From the NCBI GenBank assembly GCA_937127125.1, contig CAKZLO010000078.1, forward strand, positions 1-36,948: a stretch of DNA of 36,948 nt. Reading direction: 5' to 3'. Below are positions 8,622 through 17,678 of this stretch, in pieces (within the stretch, counting starts at the first letter, position 1; each line of letters opens with the position of its first letter). Below the pieces are notes generated by a model. It did not search any database and was not told the DNA's origin. It saw only the letters and a program-made list of their open reading frames with translations. This DNA is from an uncultured Ardenticatenia bacterium (GTDB taxonomy: Bacteria; Chloroflexota; Anaerolineae; 4572-78; NAK82). The position numbers and the translations under genes are program-made.

Positions 8622-9766
8622 TCCTTGCAATCAGCCGAGCAGAGAGCTCGCTTGTACACTTCAACAGTTTTCTGGGCGATGGTCTCCCAGGTATGTTCCC
8701 GCACAAAGGTTGTAGCTTGTTCCAGAGACCTCTTTCGCATAAAGGCATCCTGAACAACAGCCTGTATCTGAGCCGCAAGCGATCCAGGGTCACCGCTGCG
8801 GAACAACGCCACACCGGCTCCCGCTTCCGCCAGCTCACGGTGCGGAGGGATGTCCGAGATCACCAAGGGGGCTTTCATAGCCGCCAGCCCCATGAGCACA
8901 GAGTATGAAAAATCCGCGCGAGTATTCGGATAGACCAGCACATCACATGCATCGAAATGCGCCGATAGGTCGGAGAACTCCAGATATCCCGTGATGCGCA
9001 CGCGATGGTGCAGGCGCAGCTGGTCGATCTTGCGCTCGATGGCCTGCAGCGCACCACGGTCACCCGGCCGTCTGATCCCGCCGGCAATCAGCAACACATA
9101 CTCCTCCGGCAGCATAGCCAGCGCCTCGAGCATCACGGTATGTCCCTTAGCAGCTGCGATGAAGCCAAACTGGCCGATGATCTGCCTGTCCTGCCATCCC
9201 CACAGGCGACGTAACTGCTCCCCTCCTTCGGGCGGTGGCATCTCAGGCATGCCCGCCGGGATGACGTTGATTTTCTCCGGCCAGATGCCGCGCCGCACCA
9301 GCTGCTCCTTCATATGCGCATTCAGCACAATGATCTGGTCGGCCACGTCAAATGTGTCACGATTGAGGTATCTTGCGTAGGGCCCCAGCCAACGTTGATA
9401 AAGTGCCCACTTGAACCGGCGGATCGAACGCATCGGCTCGGGTTCGACCGGCACGTACGGGCCATCAAAGCTGACGTGCCGCGTGATGACCAGCGGGCGA
9501 TGTATGGGTCTGATGAAGGTGCTGAAGTGATTGCGCCACGGAAGAAGATAGCCGAAGAAGGTGTACTCGTGCTGGATGTGCGCCACGTCCCCCTGATTCA
9601 TCATGTGTCCCCAACGCGCGTAGTCCGTCCGCGGGTGGCGTTGGCGGTCAAACGGGATAACGGTGACGTCCACCCCCTCGAGGGCCCGTAATGCTTTAAT
9701 CAGTTGCTGCGCGTAATCAGCGATTCCGCATCGCACCTGCCAGGAGGTGAACATCGTAATGTGCAT
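8618..9766 (-). CDS. Glycosyltransferase family 4-like, degenerate EX7E
   Basis: A 382-residue GT-B glycosyltransferase. N-terminal MHITMFTSWQVRCGIADYAQQL has the CGIA(D/E)Y loop seen in many surface-polysaccharide GT4 enzymes. The central IIGQFGFIAAAKGH corresponds to the phosphate-binding loop. Where the EX7E motif is expected the sequence reads RADFSYSVLMGLAAM, so both glutamates are replaced. The enzyme may use other residues or be a diverged subfamily. The start ATG has GAGG about 6-8 bases upstream. It overlaps the next gene by 4 bases and lies 6 bases after the preceding one. Confidence 0.85.
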   Translation of the reverse strand: MHITMFTSWQVRCGIADYAQQLIKALRALEGVDVTVIPFDRQRHPRTDYARWGHMMNQGDVAHIQHEYTFFGYLLPWRNHFSTFIRPIHRPLVITRHVSFDGPYVPVEPEPMRSIRRFKWALYQRWLGPYARYLNRDTFDVADQIIVLNAHMKEQLVRRGIWPEKINVIPAGMPEMPPPEGGEQLRRLWGWQDRQIIGQFGFIAAAKGHTVMLEALAMLPEEYVLLIAGGIRRPGDRGALQAIERKIDQLRLHHRVRITGYLEFSDLSAHFDACDVLVYPNTRADFSYSVLMGLAAMKAPLVISDIPPHRELAEAGAGVALFRSGDPGSLAAQIQAVVQDAFMRKRSLEQATTFVREHTWETIAQKTVEVYKRALCSADCKE

Positions 9767-9772
9767 ACAGCC

Positions 9773-10726
9773 TCACCTCGCTTGAGATCCTCTTTCGACG
9801 GGATATGGGGCGAGGACCTCTCGCATCATATGCCAATGAAATCTCACCTCGGGCCAGCACCTGCGACCCACCGCGGAGGCCAGCACAATCAACTCCCTGG
9901 CAACCAGCAGCAGTTGAACGCCCACCTGCGCCGCACGCGAGTGATGTTTGGCAAAATAATAGCGCAGGCTGCGCAGGCCGGCGACGTACGCCGTCTCGGA
10001 CAGATTTTGGCTGGTGCCGCGCCAGCGATGGATCACCTGCGCCTGCGGAACATAATAGATCCCATAGCCCGCCTCTCCGATGCGCTTGCACCAGTCCACG
10101 TCTTCGTAGTAAGCAAAGAACCCTTCATCAAAGCCACCAACCAGCTGATAGACCTCTCGACGCACCATCATAGCGGCTCCGGAGATCTCACCGACGCTCA
10201 CCACCTGATGATAGTCGCGACCCAGCTGGAGGTAGAGGTCTCGCTTCCACAAACGGTAAGCTCGCGTCATCGCCAGCGCCACACTCCAAAAGGAGGGCAG
10301 CGGACGTCCCGAAGGCTGTAGGGATCCATCCTCGTTGAGCAGTTGTGGTCCACACATCCCGGCCTCAGGATGGGCATCCATAAAATGCACCAGAGCCTTC
10401 AGCGCTCCGGGTAGGGCCTGCGTGTCCGAATTGAGCAGCAGCAGGTAGCGACCGCTGGCTGCTTGCATCCCTATATTGCAGGCTTTGGCATACCCCACGT
10501 TCTCGGGGTTAACAATCAGCTGCACGCTCGGAAACAGCTGGCTCACCATAGAGACCGTGTCATCAGCGGAGGCGTTGTCCACAACGATGAGCTCGGTGGG
10601 ACCGTCCAAACTGACGCTGTCGGCCACGACGGACTCAAGGCACATGCGCGTAAGATCGCACGTATTAAAGGTGACCACGATGATGGACACATCAGGACGG
10701 GAGGTGCTACCGGGCGGAGTCTCCAT
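9773..10726 (-). CDS. Glycosyltransferase family 2 (rhamnosyltransferase-like)
   Basis: A 317-residue inverting GT-A glycosyltransferase of the WbbL/rhamnosyltransferase type. After a short tail, VSIIVVTFNTCDLT starts the nucleotide-binding fold. LLLLNSDTQ supplies the DxD-like metal site, and GFDEGFFAYYEDVDWCKR is the family's C-terminal acceptor/base region. The hydrophobic C-terminal part may lie on the membrane. An AGGAC lies 7 bases before the ATG. It is a paralogue of the gene at 11393-12304, with a methyltransferase between them, which suggests alternating sugar addition and methylation in one repeat unit. Confidence 0.9.
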   Translation of the reverse strand: METPPGSTSRPDVSIIVVTFNTCDLTRMCLESVVADSVSLDGPTELIVVDNASADDTVSMVSQLFPSVQLIVNPENVGYAKACNIGMQAASGRYLLLLNSDTQALPGALKALVHFMDAHPEAGMCGPQLLNEDGSLQPSGRPLPSFWSVALAMTRAYRLWKRDLYLQLGRDYHQVVSVGEISGAAMMVRREVYQLVGGFDEGFFAYYEDVDWCKRIGEAGYGIYYVPQAQVIHRWRGTSQNLSETAYVAGLRSLRYYFAKHHSRAAQVGVQLLLVARELIVLASAVGRRCWPEVRFHWHMMREVLAPYPVERGSQAR

Positions 10727-10744
10727 GGCAGTCCTGCAATACCG

Positions 10745-11383
10745 CTACGTGGTTGCTGCAGCCCGCAGCACGATCTGGTATCCCATCAAACCGGGCCAGA
10801 ACCTTGCAATGTGCGGCTTGTAAACGATTGCCTCTTCCACAACGCGATACCCGGCTAGCTCCACCATAGCTCGCGCTGACCGTCGCGTGAACCAGCGCAA
10901 GTGCGAACGGTCCATCAGGTACCCATTGGTATATTCGAAGCGTCCTAATAGCAGGTTCAACCGGACACTCCAATGCGCTACGTTTGGCACGGATAACAGG
11001 ACGTTGCCAGATGGCATCAAGTGCGAGCGCAGGAGCTCCAACACTGACCATGGGTCCACCAGGTGCTCAAGCACGTCAGCGAACACAATATAATCAAATG
11101 GTGCGTATCTGACGGCCTCTTGCAGTGTTGAGCCATCCTCAATGCTACCGATGATCAGGTGATCAAAAGCGTCGCGAGCCGCTTCAAGTGCCTCTGGCAT
11201 TACTTCTACTCCGACCGTGTGGCAGCTCTTCGAGACTTTCAGATAGCGACTGATCACCCCATCCCCTGGACCCACCTCAAGCACAGACGCGCCCTCTCTG
11301 ACCCATCGGCTGATAATGGCACGCGGGTCATTACGAGCGTTGGGATCAAATGAGCCGCCGTACAGGTGTTTTCGCCACTGCAT
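10745..11383 (-). CDS. Class I SAM-dependent methyltransferase
   Basis: A 212-residue methyltransferase with the Rossmann-type SAM site. Motif I is VLEVGPGDGVISRYL (about 35-49), an acidic residue follows in VGVEVMPEAL, motif II/III is FDYIVFADVLEHLVDP, and then comes SVPNVAHW. It matches the small methyltransferases found inside polysaccharide clusters, where they may methylate a sugar hydroxyl or cap the chain. The target is inferred only from its position between two GT2 genes (18 and 9 bases away). Confidence 0.85.
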   Translation of the reverse strand: MQWRKHLYGGSFDPNARNDPRAIISRWVREGASVLEVGPGDGVISRYLKVSKSCHTVGVEVMPEALEAARDAFDHLIIGSIEDGSTLQEAVRYAPFDYIVFADVLEHLVDPWSVLELLRSHLMPSGNVLLSVPNVAHWSVRLNLLLGRFEYTNGYLMDRSHLRWFTRRSARAMVELAGYRVVEEAIVYKPHIARFWPGLMGYQIVLRAAATT

Positions 11384-11392
11384 GTCTCTGCG

Positions 11393-12304
11393 CTAGCTCG
11401 CTTCTGCCGCAATCCGCGGCATAGGCAGTCGCATCAGTTCCATGAAAACGCGCCGCTGTTCTCCACTGCGTGTCATCAGATAGCGCGGCATCAGCGCCAG
11501 CACGGTCGCCCAACGGATGGCCTGCCGTCGTGCCGGCGAGTAGTATATGGCGCAGAATTGGTACAATCCATAGTACATCTGGCGCGTGCGTCCAGCCAAT
11601 GGACTCTGGCTTTCCAGATGGATCACGGTAGCGTGAGGATCAAACATGACTCGCCACCCCGCTCTGCGCATCCGCCAACACCATTCCATGTCCTCGGCAT
11701 AGAAAGGAAAAAGGTCTTCTGCATAGCCACCCACTTGTTGCGCTGCGCTGGCACGCACGATGAGACAGGCGCCGGTCAGCCAGTCGACTTCCATCACCTC
11801 TGTATGCGGACTGCACAGCGGATAAATTCGCCCGATCCAGGGATTGCCACGCAACAGACGCCACAGGCCAGAGGCCTCGAGGAAGTGGCTCAATGGGGTG
11901 GGGAAGTTGCGACAAGAGGGCTGCAACCTGCCGTCGGGGTGGACCAGCCGTGGGCCGGCAATGCCAACATCAGGATGAGCATCCATAAAGCGGACCAGCT
12001 CCTGGAGTGCACCGGGCATAACCACGGTGTCCGAATTGAGAGGCATCAGATAACGTCCGGTGGCGTGTGCCATTAACCGATTTTGGTTGGCTGCGAAGCC
12101 CATAGGCTGCTCGTTCTGCCACACGCGCACGAACGGCGCCCGTTCCGAGAGCTGCGCCATACGATCGGTGTCGTCACGCGTGTTGTTGACGACCAACACC
12201 TCTATCGCGATATCCACAGCGCTGTCCACAACCGAGGCCACGCAGGCCTCGGTCAGTTCCGGTGTAAGGTGATTGACGATGCAAACGCTGACTTCAGGGG
12301 GCAT
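11393..12304 (-). CDS. Glycosyltransferase family 2 (rhamnosyltransferase-like)
   Basis: A 303-residue GT2 enzyme of the WbbL type. VSVCIVNHLTPELT begins the GT-A fold, YLMPLNSDTVVMPG carries the DxD-like site, and FPFYAEDMEWCWRMRRAGW is the ED-x-D/E-W motif of rhamnosyltransferase-like GT2 proteins. The C-terminus is basic and partly hydrophobic. The ATG at 12304 is preceded by an 83-base gap in which I see no clear promoter. It is a paralogue of the gene at 9773-10726. Confidence 0.9.
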   Translation of the reverse strand: MPPEVSVCIVNHLTPELTEACVASVVDSAVDIAIEVLVVNNTRDDTDRMAQLSERAPFVRVWQNEQPMGFAANQNRLMAHATGRYLMPLNSDTVVMPGALQELVRFMDAHPDVGIAGPRLVHPDGRLQPSCRNFPTPLSHFLEASGLWRLLRGNPWIGRIYPLCSPHTEVMEVDWLTGACLIVRASAAQQVGGYAEDLFPFYAEDMEWCWRMRRAGWRVMFDPHATVIHLESQSPLAGRTRQMYYGLYQFCAIYYSPARRQAIRWATVLALMPRYLMTRSGEQRRVFMELMRLPMPRIAAEAS

Positions 12305-12387
12305 CTACATCTCAGAACAGCGTAACGATGTACACAGTTGATCCACTAGCCCAAGAAGGATTAGCAGCCCACTCAAGCACGAAGCCA

Positions 12388-13185
12388 TTACTGTAAGGTA
12401 CCTTGTGGAGTTGCATTTGCCTCTTCGTGCTCAAACATATACCACAAGCTCCACAGTTTGGCCTGAAGGACAAAGTAGTAAACAGCCATCAAAATGGCCA
12501 GGATAAGGCCATGGCCACCATCTCGAAAACCCTGCAATCGAATATATTGTCCCCCAAAAGCACGCGCTGCACCTAACAACGCCAGAAATAGATTGGCTCG
12601 CTTGCCTTGCGCAAACATTTCGGCAGCTTCTTGATCGGTGTAGCGGTTCATCTTGTTCAGAAAAGCAGCTATGCTGGTGTGCGAGTAATGTAACATGGGA
12701 TTGTGCAGCTTCCCAACCCTGCCCGTAGTCACCACAGCTCTCTCGTGGACCGTCCCCTGCCACCTCGCTACTTTGGCCCGAGACAATCGTACAGGAGCCT
12801 GATAGGGCCAGGATCCATATCGCACGAACTTCCCAAACATCCAGTCTCGTATATAGATGCGATAGCCGTCTGCCAGACACACCGGATCCCGGCGCAGCAG
12901 CTCCTGTATCTCCGCCTGCAAGGCTGGCGTAATGCGCTCGTCGGCGTCCAGGTCGAGTACCCATTCACCGCTTGCCAACGAGCGGCCATAATTTCTTTGT
13001 TCAGCCATTCCATTACAGGGGTGGAACACCACCTTATCAGTGTAGCGACGGGCGATCTCACAGGTCGCATCGGTGCTGCCGCTATCTACTACGATGATCT
13101 CATTCGCCCATTTCACGCTTTCAAGGCAAGCTTCGATGTTAGCAGCCTCGTTGAAGGTTAAGACGACAACGCTCAGGGTTGCCAT
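12388..13185 (-). CDS. Glycosyltransferase family 2 (WaaE/KdtX-like)
   Basis: A 265-residue GT2 enzyme of the type found in lipopolysaccharide core and capsule loci. LSVVVLTFNEAANIEACLESV and EIIVVDSGSTDAT form the nucleotide-binding site, VLDLDADER is the metal-binding DxD element, and QGTVHERAVV follows as in WaaE-like proteins. A hydrophobic segment lies near the C-terminus (AILMAVYYFVLQAKL). I place the start at the ATG at 13185 because GGAGG lies 7 bases upstream; a TTG at 13200 would abut the preceding stop. It is coupled to the flippase gene. Confidence 0.88.
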   Translation of the reverse strand: MATLSVVVLTFNEAANIEACLESVKWANEIIVVDSGSTDATCEIARRYTDKVVFHPCNGMAEQRNYGRSLASGEWVLDLDADERITPALQAEIQELLRRDPVCLADGYRIYIRDWMFGKFVRYGSWPYQAPVRLSRAKVARWQGTVHERAVVTTGRVGKLHNPMLHYSHTSIAAFLNKMNRYTDQEAAEMFAQGKRANLFLALLGAARAFGGQYIRLQGFRDGGHGLILAILMAVYYFVLQAKLWSLWYMFEHEEANATPQGTLQ

Positions 13186-13200
13186 CGGCCAACCTCCCAA

Positions 13201-14787
13201 TCATGGGGTTCCTGCAACCAGCCTCTGCCATACATACCGAATGCGGTCAACCGTCTCTGCTGGGCGCAAAACGTATAACAGAGCGAAAAAGACACCCAGG
13301 CACAACATCCCAACAATAGTCAGATGCAGCAATGGGGAAAACTGGTCAAGGTTGAACCGCTCTGTCAACCCTATGAGCACGGCAGCAGTTAACGCACCAG
13401 CCAGGTATGGCGCCACGAACACCTCACGGAGTGATAGGGGAAGCTGCGAGAAGATGTACTGCACGCTGACCAGCAAAGCGGTTGCCATCGTCGCTGCCAC
13501 GCCGATCAATGTGCCAGTCACTCCCAACCAGATGGTAAGTGGCGTGCCCACAATGACCAGGACTGCTGCCTGAATCGAGGTGAGAGTGATCACAACACGC
13601 GAGTGCCCCAACGCTGCAGACAACCAGAAGCTGAGATTCACAATGGGCCAAACGAACGCATAAAGCGCAAGGAATTGGAGAAAAGGCACACTGGCCAGCC
13701 AAGCTGGCCCATATAGGACGGACACAATGCTCCGTGCGCCGAAGAACAGAACCAGCACAATCGGGATACCGAGGGCCAGCAGCAACCATAGAGACAGCCG
13801 GACGGCGTGGGTGAGCCGGGGTCGATCCTCTTTCACCTTGGCGAATGTGACGAATGCTACCCGACCCACCACCAGGGTGAGTAAGAGATGAGGCCACGTC
13901 GCGATCCGATAGGCGCGATCGTAGTACCCAAGCACAGAGTAGCCCACAAAGGTGCCGATCAGAAAGTTATCGAATTGATTGACCACAGCGGAAAGCGTCG
14001 TCAATGACAACCCAATAGGAATGCCTCGGCGCAGCAGATGACGCGCCAGATCACCACTGAACTGCCACCGCCAGGTAAAGAGCTGGGGGCATCTGCGCCA
14101 GCACATCCACAATATCCCCATCCCCGAGACAACCATACTCAGGCCGTTGATCGCAAGCAGGGCGCGAATGCCCATCCCCATAAACACCATGGCAATAGCA
14201 GTAGAATATGCCACGATAGATGCCAGCACGCTGACAACCGTCAGACGGCTCAGGTGGAAATCCTTTTCCAACACCATGGAGAGTGGGGCGAAAGTCGCAG
14301 CAAGACATTCGAACGTGACCAGCACCACCAGTGTGACTGACACCTCTCGAGCATAGCCGATGGGCCACAACACCAGCGCGACCAGAAGGCTCAAGATCAT
14401 CGAGAGGATGGCTACGAAAACATCCACCGTGAGATAGGTGCCTAATAATGTGCCATCGGTTCTGGCCTCGCGAATGGCGGCGTAGTGCAATCCCACCTTG
14501 GGGCGCAAGTTGATCAGGCTGCTCCAAAATGTGCCAAGCGCAAAATAGCCAAACACTTCCGGGCCGAGGAGACGGGTTATGATCAATACAGCAGCAAAAC
14601 CGATAATCTGGTTCGCGTAGGTGCCCAGACCAACCCAAAGCGTGCTGCGCACGGCCACATGCGCCAGATGGGCACCGGTCAACGCTGTCCCAGCCGCTAC
14701 ACTCTCCTCCTCATTGCCAATGGGGCCGACTGGCACAGAACGAGGCAGATACCCAGAGCTGGGGACCTCAGGCTCTCTATCGCTCAT
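13201..14787 (-). CDS. Polysaccharide flippase (Wzx/MOP superfamily)
   Basis: A 528-residue integral membrane protein with about 12-14 hydrophobic segments, the size and pattern of Wzx/RfbX/TuaB-type lipid-linked oligosaccharide flippases. Near the N-terminus, LWVGLGTYANQIIGFAAVLIITRLLGPEVFGYFALG is characteristic of the MOP fold (amphipathic helix, then LGPExFG). It would move undecaprenyl-linked repeat units across the membrane for the neighbouring glycosyltransferases. The ATG at 14787 is preferred over a TTG at 14799. A Wzy-like polymerase is not recognisable in the window, though the large GT-C protein at 20428 is multi-spanning. Confidence 0.88.
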   Translation of the reverse strand: MSDREPEVPSSGYLPRSVPVGPIGNEEESVAAGTALTGAHLAHVAVRSTLWVGLGTYANQIIGFAAVLIITRLLGPEVFGYFALGTFWSSLINLRPKVGLHYAAIREARTDGTLLGTYLTVDVFVAILSMILSLLVALVLWPIGYAREVSVTLVVLVTFECLAATFAPLSMVLEKDFHLSRLTVVSVLASIVAYSTAIAMVFMGMGIRALLAINGLSMVVSGMGILWMCWRRCPQLFTWRWQFSGDLARHLLRRGIPIGLSLTTLSAVVNQFDNFLIGTFVGYSVLGYYDRAYRIATWPHLLLTLVVGRVAFVTFAKVKEDRPRLTHAVRLSLWLLLALGIPIVLVLFFGARSIVSVLYGPAWLASVPFLQFLALYAFVWPIVNLSFWLSAALGHSRVVITLTSIQAAVLVIVGTPLTIWLGVTGTLIGVAATMATALLVSVQYIFSQLPLSLREVFVAPYLAGALTAAVLIGLTERFNLDQFSPLLHLTIVGMLCLGVFFALLYVLRPAETVDRIRYVWQRLVAGTP

Positions 14788-14835
14788 CGCATATTCCAAA
14801 TGCCCTGATGTTGCCCTCAGAGGCGAGCAAGCGTT

Positions 14836-15972
14836 TCACCTCACCGCCTCAATCACCTCGGCCAGGCGGTCTACCATTGTCGCGAAGACGGCACGCTGGC
14901 GCACCGTTATCTGACCGCCACTGCGCAACGTCGCCCGCAAAAGAGGATCATCCAGCAGAGCACGGATGGCCTCGCGCAACGCAGCACGGTCTCCCGGCGG
15001 CACCAACCGCCCATTGAACCCATCCTCGATCCAGTCCACAACGCCTCCCGTGGCCGCCGCCAATACTGGCACTCCCACGGCCCACGCCTCCAACAACGCC
15101 GAGGGGCTGCCCGGGTGATGTGCGTTCAACACACACAGGTCAGCGGCACGCATCCAACCTAGCAAGACGCCACGCTCCGGCCATCCGACAAACTTCACCT
15201 GCTCCTCCAGGCGCAATCGACGCGCCAGCTGCTCCAGCGTGGCGCGCTGCGGGCCGTCACCGACGACCAACAGCCCGACATCGTCCCACGCGATCAGCGT
15301 AGCCAGCAGCTCGTCCACCCCCTGCCAGGCCGTCAGGCGGCCAACCGTGATCAGCCGCAAGGGTGTCTCCGGCCCCGGCCACGACGTGGACACCTCCGCT
15401 ACAGGAATGAACGCATCCGGCACCACCTGAATGCGCCCGGCCGGCACCCCCCAGCCGTTCACCAGATCCCGCATCGACTGGCAGGGCACTAGGACGACGC
15501 GCATGCGGCTCAGCACTTGACTGCGCCAGCGACGTGCCCGCTCGAGGCGCCAGTGATAGCGCTTGCGCTGAAACGTGGCATAGTCCTCATCAATCCATCC
15601 TTGATCGGTGAGATATTCCCACAAGGCGTCACCCGTCACGCGCGCGACCATCGGCCGGCGCAGCAGGCGATTGAGCGAGCTCACCTCCGCCAGCAATCCG
15701 TCTGCGAACACAACCCGCGCCCAGCGCATGTGCATAAATAGGCGCACCGTCCGATGCCAGAAATGGCGCACGTTAAGGCGTTCCACGCGAAACGGGTACT
15801 CGGCATCCGTAGCAGCTGCTTCCTTGTAGACAGAGGTCACCACACGCACTGGGTAGCCGCGTTCCGCCAGCGCCTGCGCGACTGCCGGCACATAGGCCAC
15901 CGACTCTCCCACGTGCGGAGGAAAGTTATCTGTGGTGATCAGGATGCGCGCCGGCGACCTCCCCTTGCTCAC
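14836..15972 (-). CDS. Glycosyltransferase family 4-like
   Basis: A 378-residue GT-B protein. ILITTDNFPPHVGESVAY is the N-domain start, LITVGRLTAWQGVDELL is the nucleotide-binding loop, and LLVVGDGPQRATLEQL follows. In the EX7E region the sequence is HPGSPSALLEAWA, so the second Glu is kept and the first is Pro. The start is a GTG at 15972, with GAGGAGGGG just upstream, in a 4-base GTGA overlap with the uridine kinase stop. This ties the kinase to the polysaccharide block. The acceptor and donor are unknown. Confidence 0.87.
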   Translation of the reverse strand: MSKGRSPARILITTDNFPPHVGESVAYVPAVAQALAERGYPVRVVTSVYKEAAATDAEYPFRVERLNVRHFWHRTVRLFMHMRWARVVFADGLLAEVSSLNRLLRRPMVARVTGDALWEYLTDQGWIDEDYATFQRKRYHWRLERARRWRSQVLSRMRVVLVPCQSMRDLVNGWGVPAGRIQVVPDAFIPVAEVSTSWPGPETPLRLITVGRLTAWQGVDELLATLIAWDDVGLLVVGDGPQRATLEQLARRLRLEEQVKFVGWPERGVLLGWMRAADLCVLNAHHPGSPSALLEAWAVGVPVLAAATGGVVDWIEDGFNGRLVPPGDRAALREAIRALLDDPLLRATLRSGGQITVRQRAVFATMVDRLAEVIEAVR

Positions 15973-16610
15973 GTCCCCTCCTCTGTCTCCGTGCCCAACA
16001 GCTTCTGGACGCGCGCCACAATCATCTCGATGGCGGTCTCGTTGAAGCCACCCGACGGGATGATGATGTCGGCATAGCGCTTGCTCGGCTCGACAAATTC
16101 CAGATGCATCGGGCGCACTGTCTCCAGATACTGGTGGATGACCGACTCCAGCGTGCGCCCCCGCTCACGCAGATCCCGCTGCAGCCGTCGGATCAGGCGC
16201 ATGTCCGCATCAGTGTCCACGTAGAGCTTGATGTCCATCATATCCCGCAGCTGGCGATCCACGAAAATCAGAATTCCCTCCACCAGGACCACGGGGCGCG
16301 GTTCGACATAGCGTGTGCGACCGGTGCGTGTGTAGGTAGTAAAGTCGTAGATGGGCACCTCCACCGGCTGACCGGCCTGCAGCTGCCGCAGGTGTTCCAC
16401 CAGCAGCTCGGTCTCCAGTGCGTCGGGATGGTCGAAGTTCATGCGGGCGCGCTCCTCCAACGGCAGGTGGCTCAGGTCGCGATAGTACGAGTCGTGCTGA
16501 ATGTAGGCGATGTGCTCGCGACCCACGCGTCTCAGAATGGCCTCCGCGACCGTGCTCTTGCCCGAAGCTGTACCCCCAGCCACCCCAATGATGATCGGCT
16601 TCACTGTCAT
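15969..16610 (-). CDS. udk: Uridine kinase
   Basis: A 213-residue uridine/cytidine kinase that phosphorylates uridine or cytidine to UMP or CMP with ATP or GTP in pyrimidine salvage. The P-loop GGTASGKST is at residues 12-20. HDSYYRDLSHLP and NFDHPDALE are the nucleoside-binding stretches, followed by PIYDFTTYTRT and VLVEGILIF, all as in Udk. The length is standard. The ATG at 16610 fits the family start; a GTG at 16634 would add eight residues with no similarity. Its overlap with a glycosyltransferase and closeness to a second kinase-like gene suggest a link to UDP-sugar supply, an inference only. Confidence 0.92.
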   Translation of the reverse strand: MTVKPIIIGVAGGTASGKSTVAEAILRRVGREHIAYIQHDSYYRDLSHLPLEERARMNFDHPDALETELLVEHLRQLQAGQPVEVPIYDFTTYTRTGRTRYVEPRPVVLVEGILIFVDRQLRDMMDIKLYVDTDADMRLIRRLQRDLRERGRTLESVIHQYLETVRPMHLEFVEPSKRYADIIIPSGGFNETAIEMIVARVQKLLGTETEEGT

Positions 16611-16663
16611 CCCTCGCGTGGTCGCAGTGCCCACGGGCAGTTCATTCCCCGCATCCTCGAGGC

Positions 16664-17044
16664 TTACTCCCGATGAGCTGTGTTTCCGATGGAGATCTCG
16701 CCCTCATCCAAGCCATACTTGAACATCAGCTGCTTGAAGGCATTTCGGTTGATCAGTTTGATTTTCACCTCTGGATATAGCTCACGCAATCGGCGCAATT
16801 TGCGATGTTTGCGCGTGATGAGGTGCTGTTCCATGGTGGTGATCTCAATGTACAGATCCTGCTCCGGCAGGTAGAAATCGGGTGTGAACGCCTCGGTGAC
16901 GTTGCCGTTCTCGTCCCAAGCCAGTGCAAACGCTCGTGGTTCGTACTGCCAGGGGATTTGGTAGAAATCCAGGATACGTGCGAATTCCTGCTCACTGGGG
17001 TGAGAGAACACCACGTCGCAGCGTGGAGCGTCCTGCTGCGTCAT
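16664..17044 (-). CDS. Small conserved protein with a PD-(D/E)XK nuclease-like core
   Basis: A 126-residue protein I cannot name. The core TPDFYLPEQDLYIEIT (54-69) resembles the PD-(D/E)XK nuclease fold. Glu19/Glu20 lie upstream, Asp56 is in PDF, and Glu67 is in the position of the D/E, but the usual Lys two residues later is Thr69. A basic helix (RKHRKLRRLRELYP, 78-91) and IKLINRNAFKQLMFKYGL follow. Catalysis is therefore doubtful; it may bind nucleic acid or nucleotide without cutting. The start overlaps the stop of the kinase-like gene by 4 bases (17041-17044), so the two are translationally coupled and probably work together. Confidence 0.7.
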   Translation of the reverse strand: MTQQDAPRCDVVFSHPSEQEFARILDFYQIPWQYEPRAFALAWDENGNVTEAFTPDFYLPEQDLYIEITTMEQHLITRKHRKLRRLRELYPEVKIKLINRNAFKQLMFKYGLDEGEISIGNTAHRE

Positions 17045-17607
17045 AAACCTCCAATTTCCCGCAACGCCTGGATGATCAGCGCGGCCGCCCGGTCCAACGG
17101 CAGCAGCCCAGTATTGACAATCAGATGATATAACGACGGATCATTTATGTCAAGGTGATAACTGCGCCGTACGTAACGCGCCCTAGACCGGCTGCTCGTC
17201 TCCATCCATGCCATGGCGGCTTCCCGACTCAGGTTACGTTCTTGTTGCAACCAGCTGAGGCGCAGTTCCAACGGCGCCACCACGCGCACGTGTAACACAT
17301 CGGGGCGCCCACGCAAGACCACCTGACCGCCCCGACCGACGATGACCACATTGCCGGCGTCGGCCAGCTCACGGATGATGCGCTCCACCTGTTTCTGGTA
17401 AGCGCGCCACTCACGTGTTGAGGGGCAAATGCCGAATAGGCCCAGCTCATCCACTTCGGCCAGGGCCACCTCCGGCACGCCAGCCTTGCGTGCCGCCTGG
17501 TTGATTAGCTCACGGCTGACCAGCCGCCAGCCCAGCTGCTGGGCCACCAGGGCAGCCAGCTCGTCGCCGCGACTGCTCACCTGCCGCGACACAGTGATGG
17601 CGCTCAT
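17041..17607 (-). CDS. Cytidylate kinase-like protein with altered P-loop
   Basis: A 188-residue protein resembling the cytidylate-kinase-like family (Pfam Cytidylate_kin2). MSAITVSRQVSSRGDELAALVAQQLGW matches the family's opening beta-loop-helix, but the nucleotide loop reads SSRGDE and lacks the Gly-rich GxxGxGK(S/T) of classical kinases. VVIVGRGGQVVL and VLHVRVVAPLELRL follow, with the basic lid segment RSRARYVRRSY near the end. The ATG at 17607 has GAGG about 6 bases upstream. The reaction is unproven; binding of CMP-like or other nucleotides is inferred. Coupled by ATGA overlap to the small nuclease-like protein. Confidence 0.75.
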   Translation of the reverse strand: MSAITVSRQVSSRGDELAALVAQQLGWRLVSRELINQAARKAGVPEVALAEVDELGLFGICPSTREWRAYQKQVERIIRELADAGNVVIVGRGGQVVLRGRPDVLHVRVVAPLELRLSWLQQERNLSREAAMAWMETSSRSRARYVRRSYHLDINDPSLYHLIVNTGLLPLDRAAALIIQALREIGGL

Positions 17608-17678
17608 CGCGACCTCATAACGCTGTAACAGCAGCACTGACGGGGCGATGCAACGGTTACAACCTTGCTCGTCCGGGA

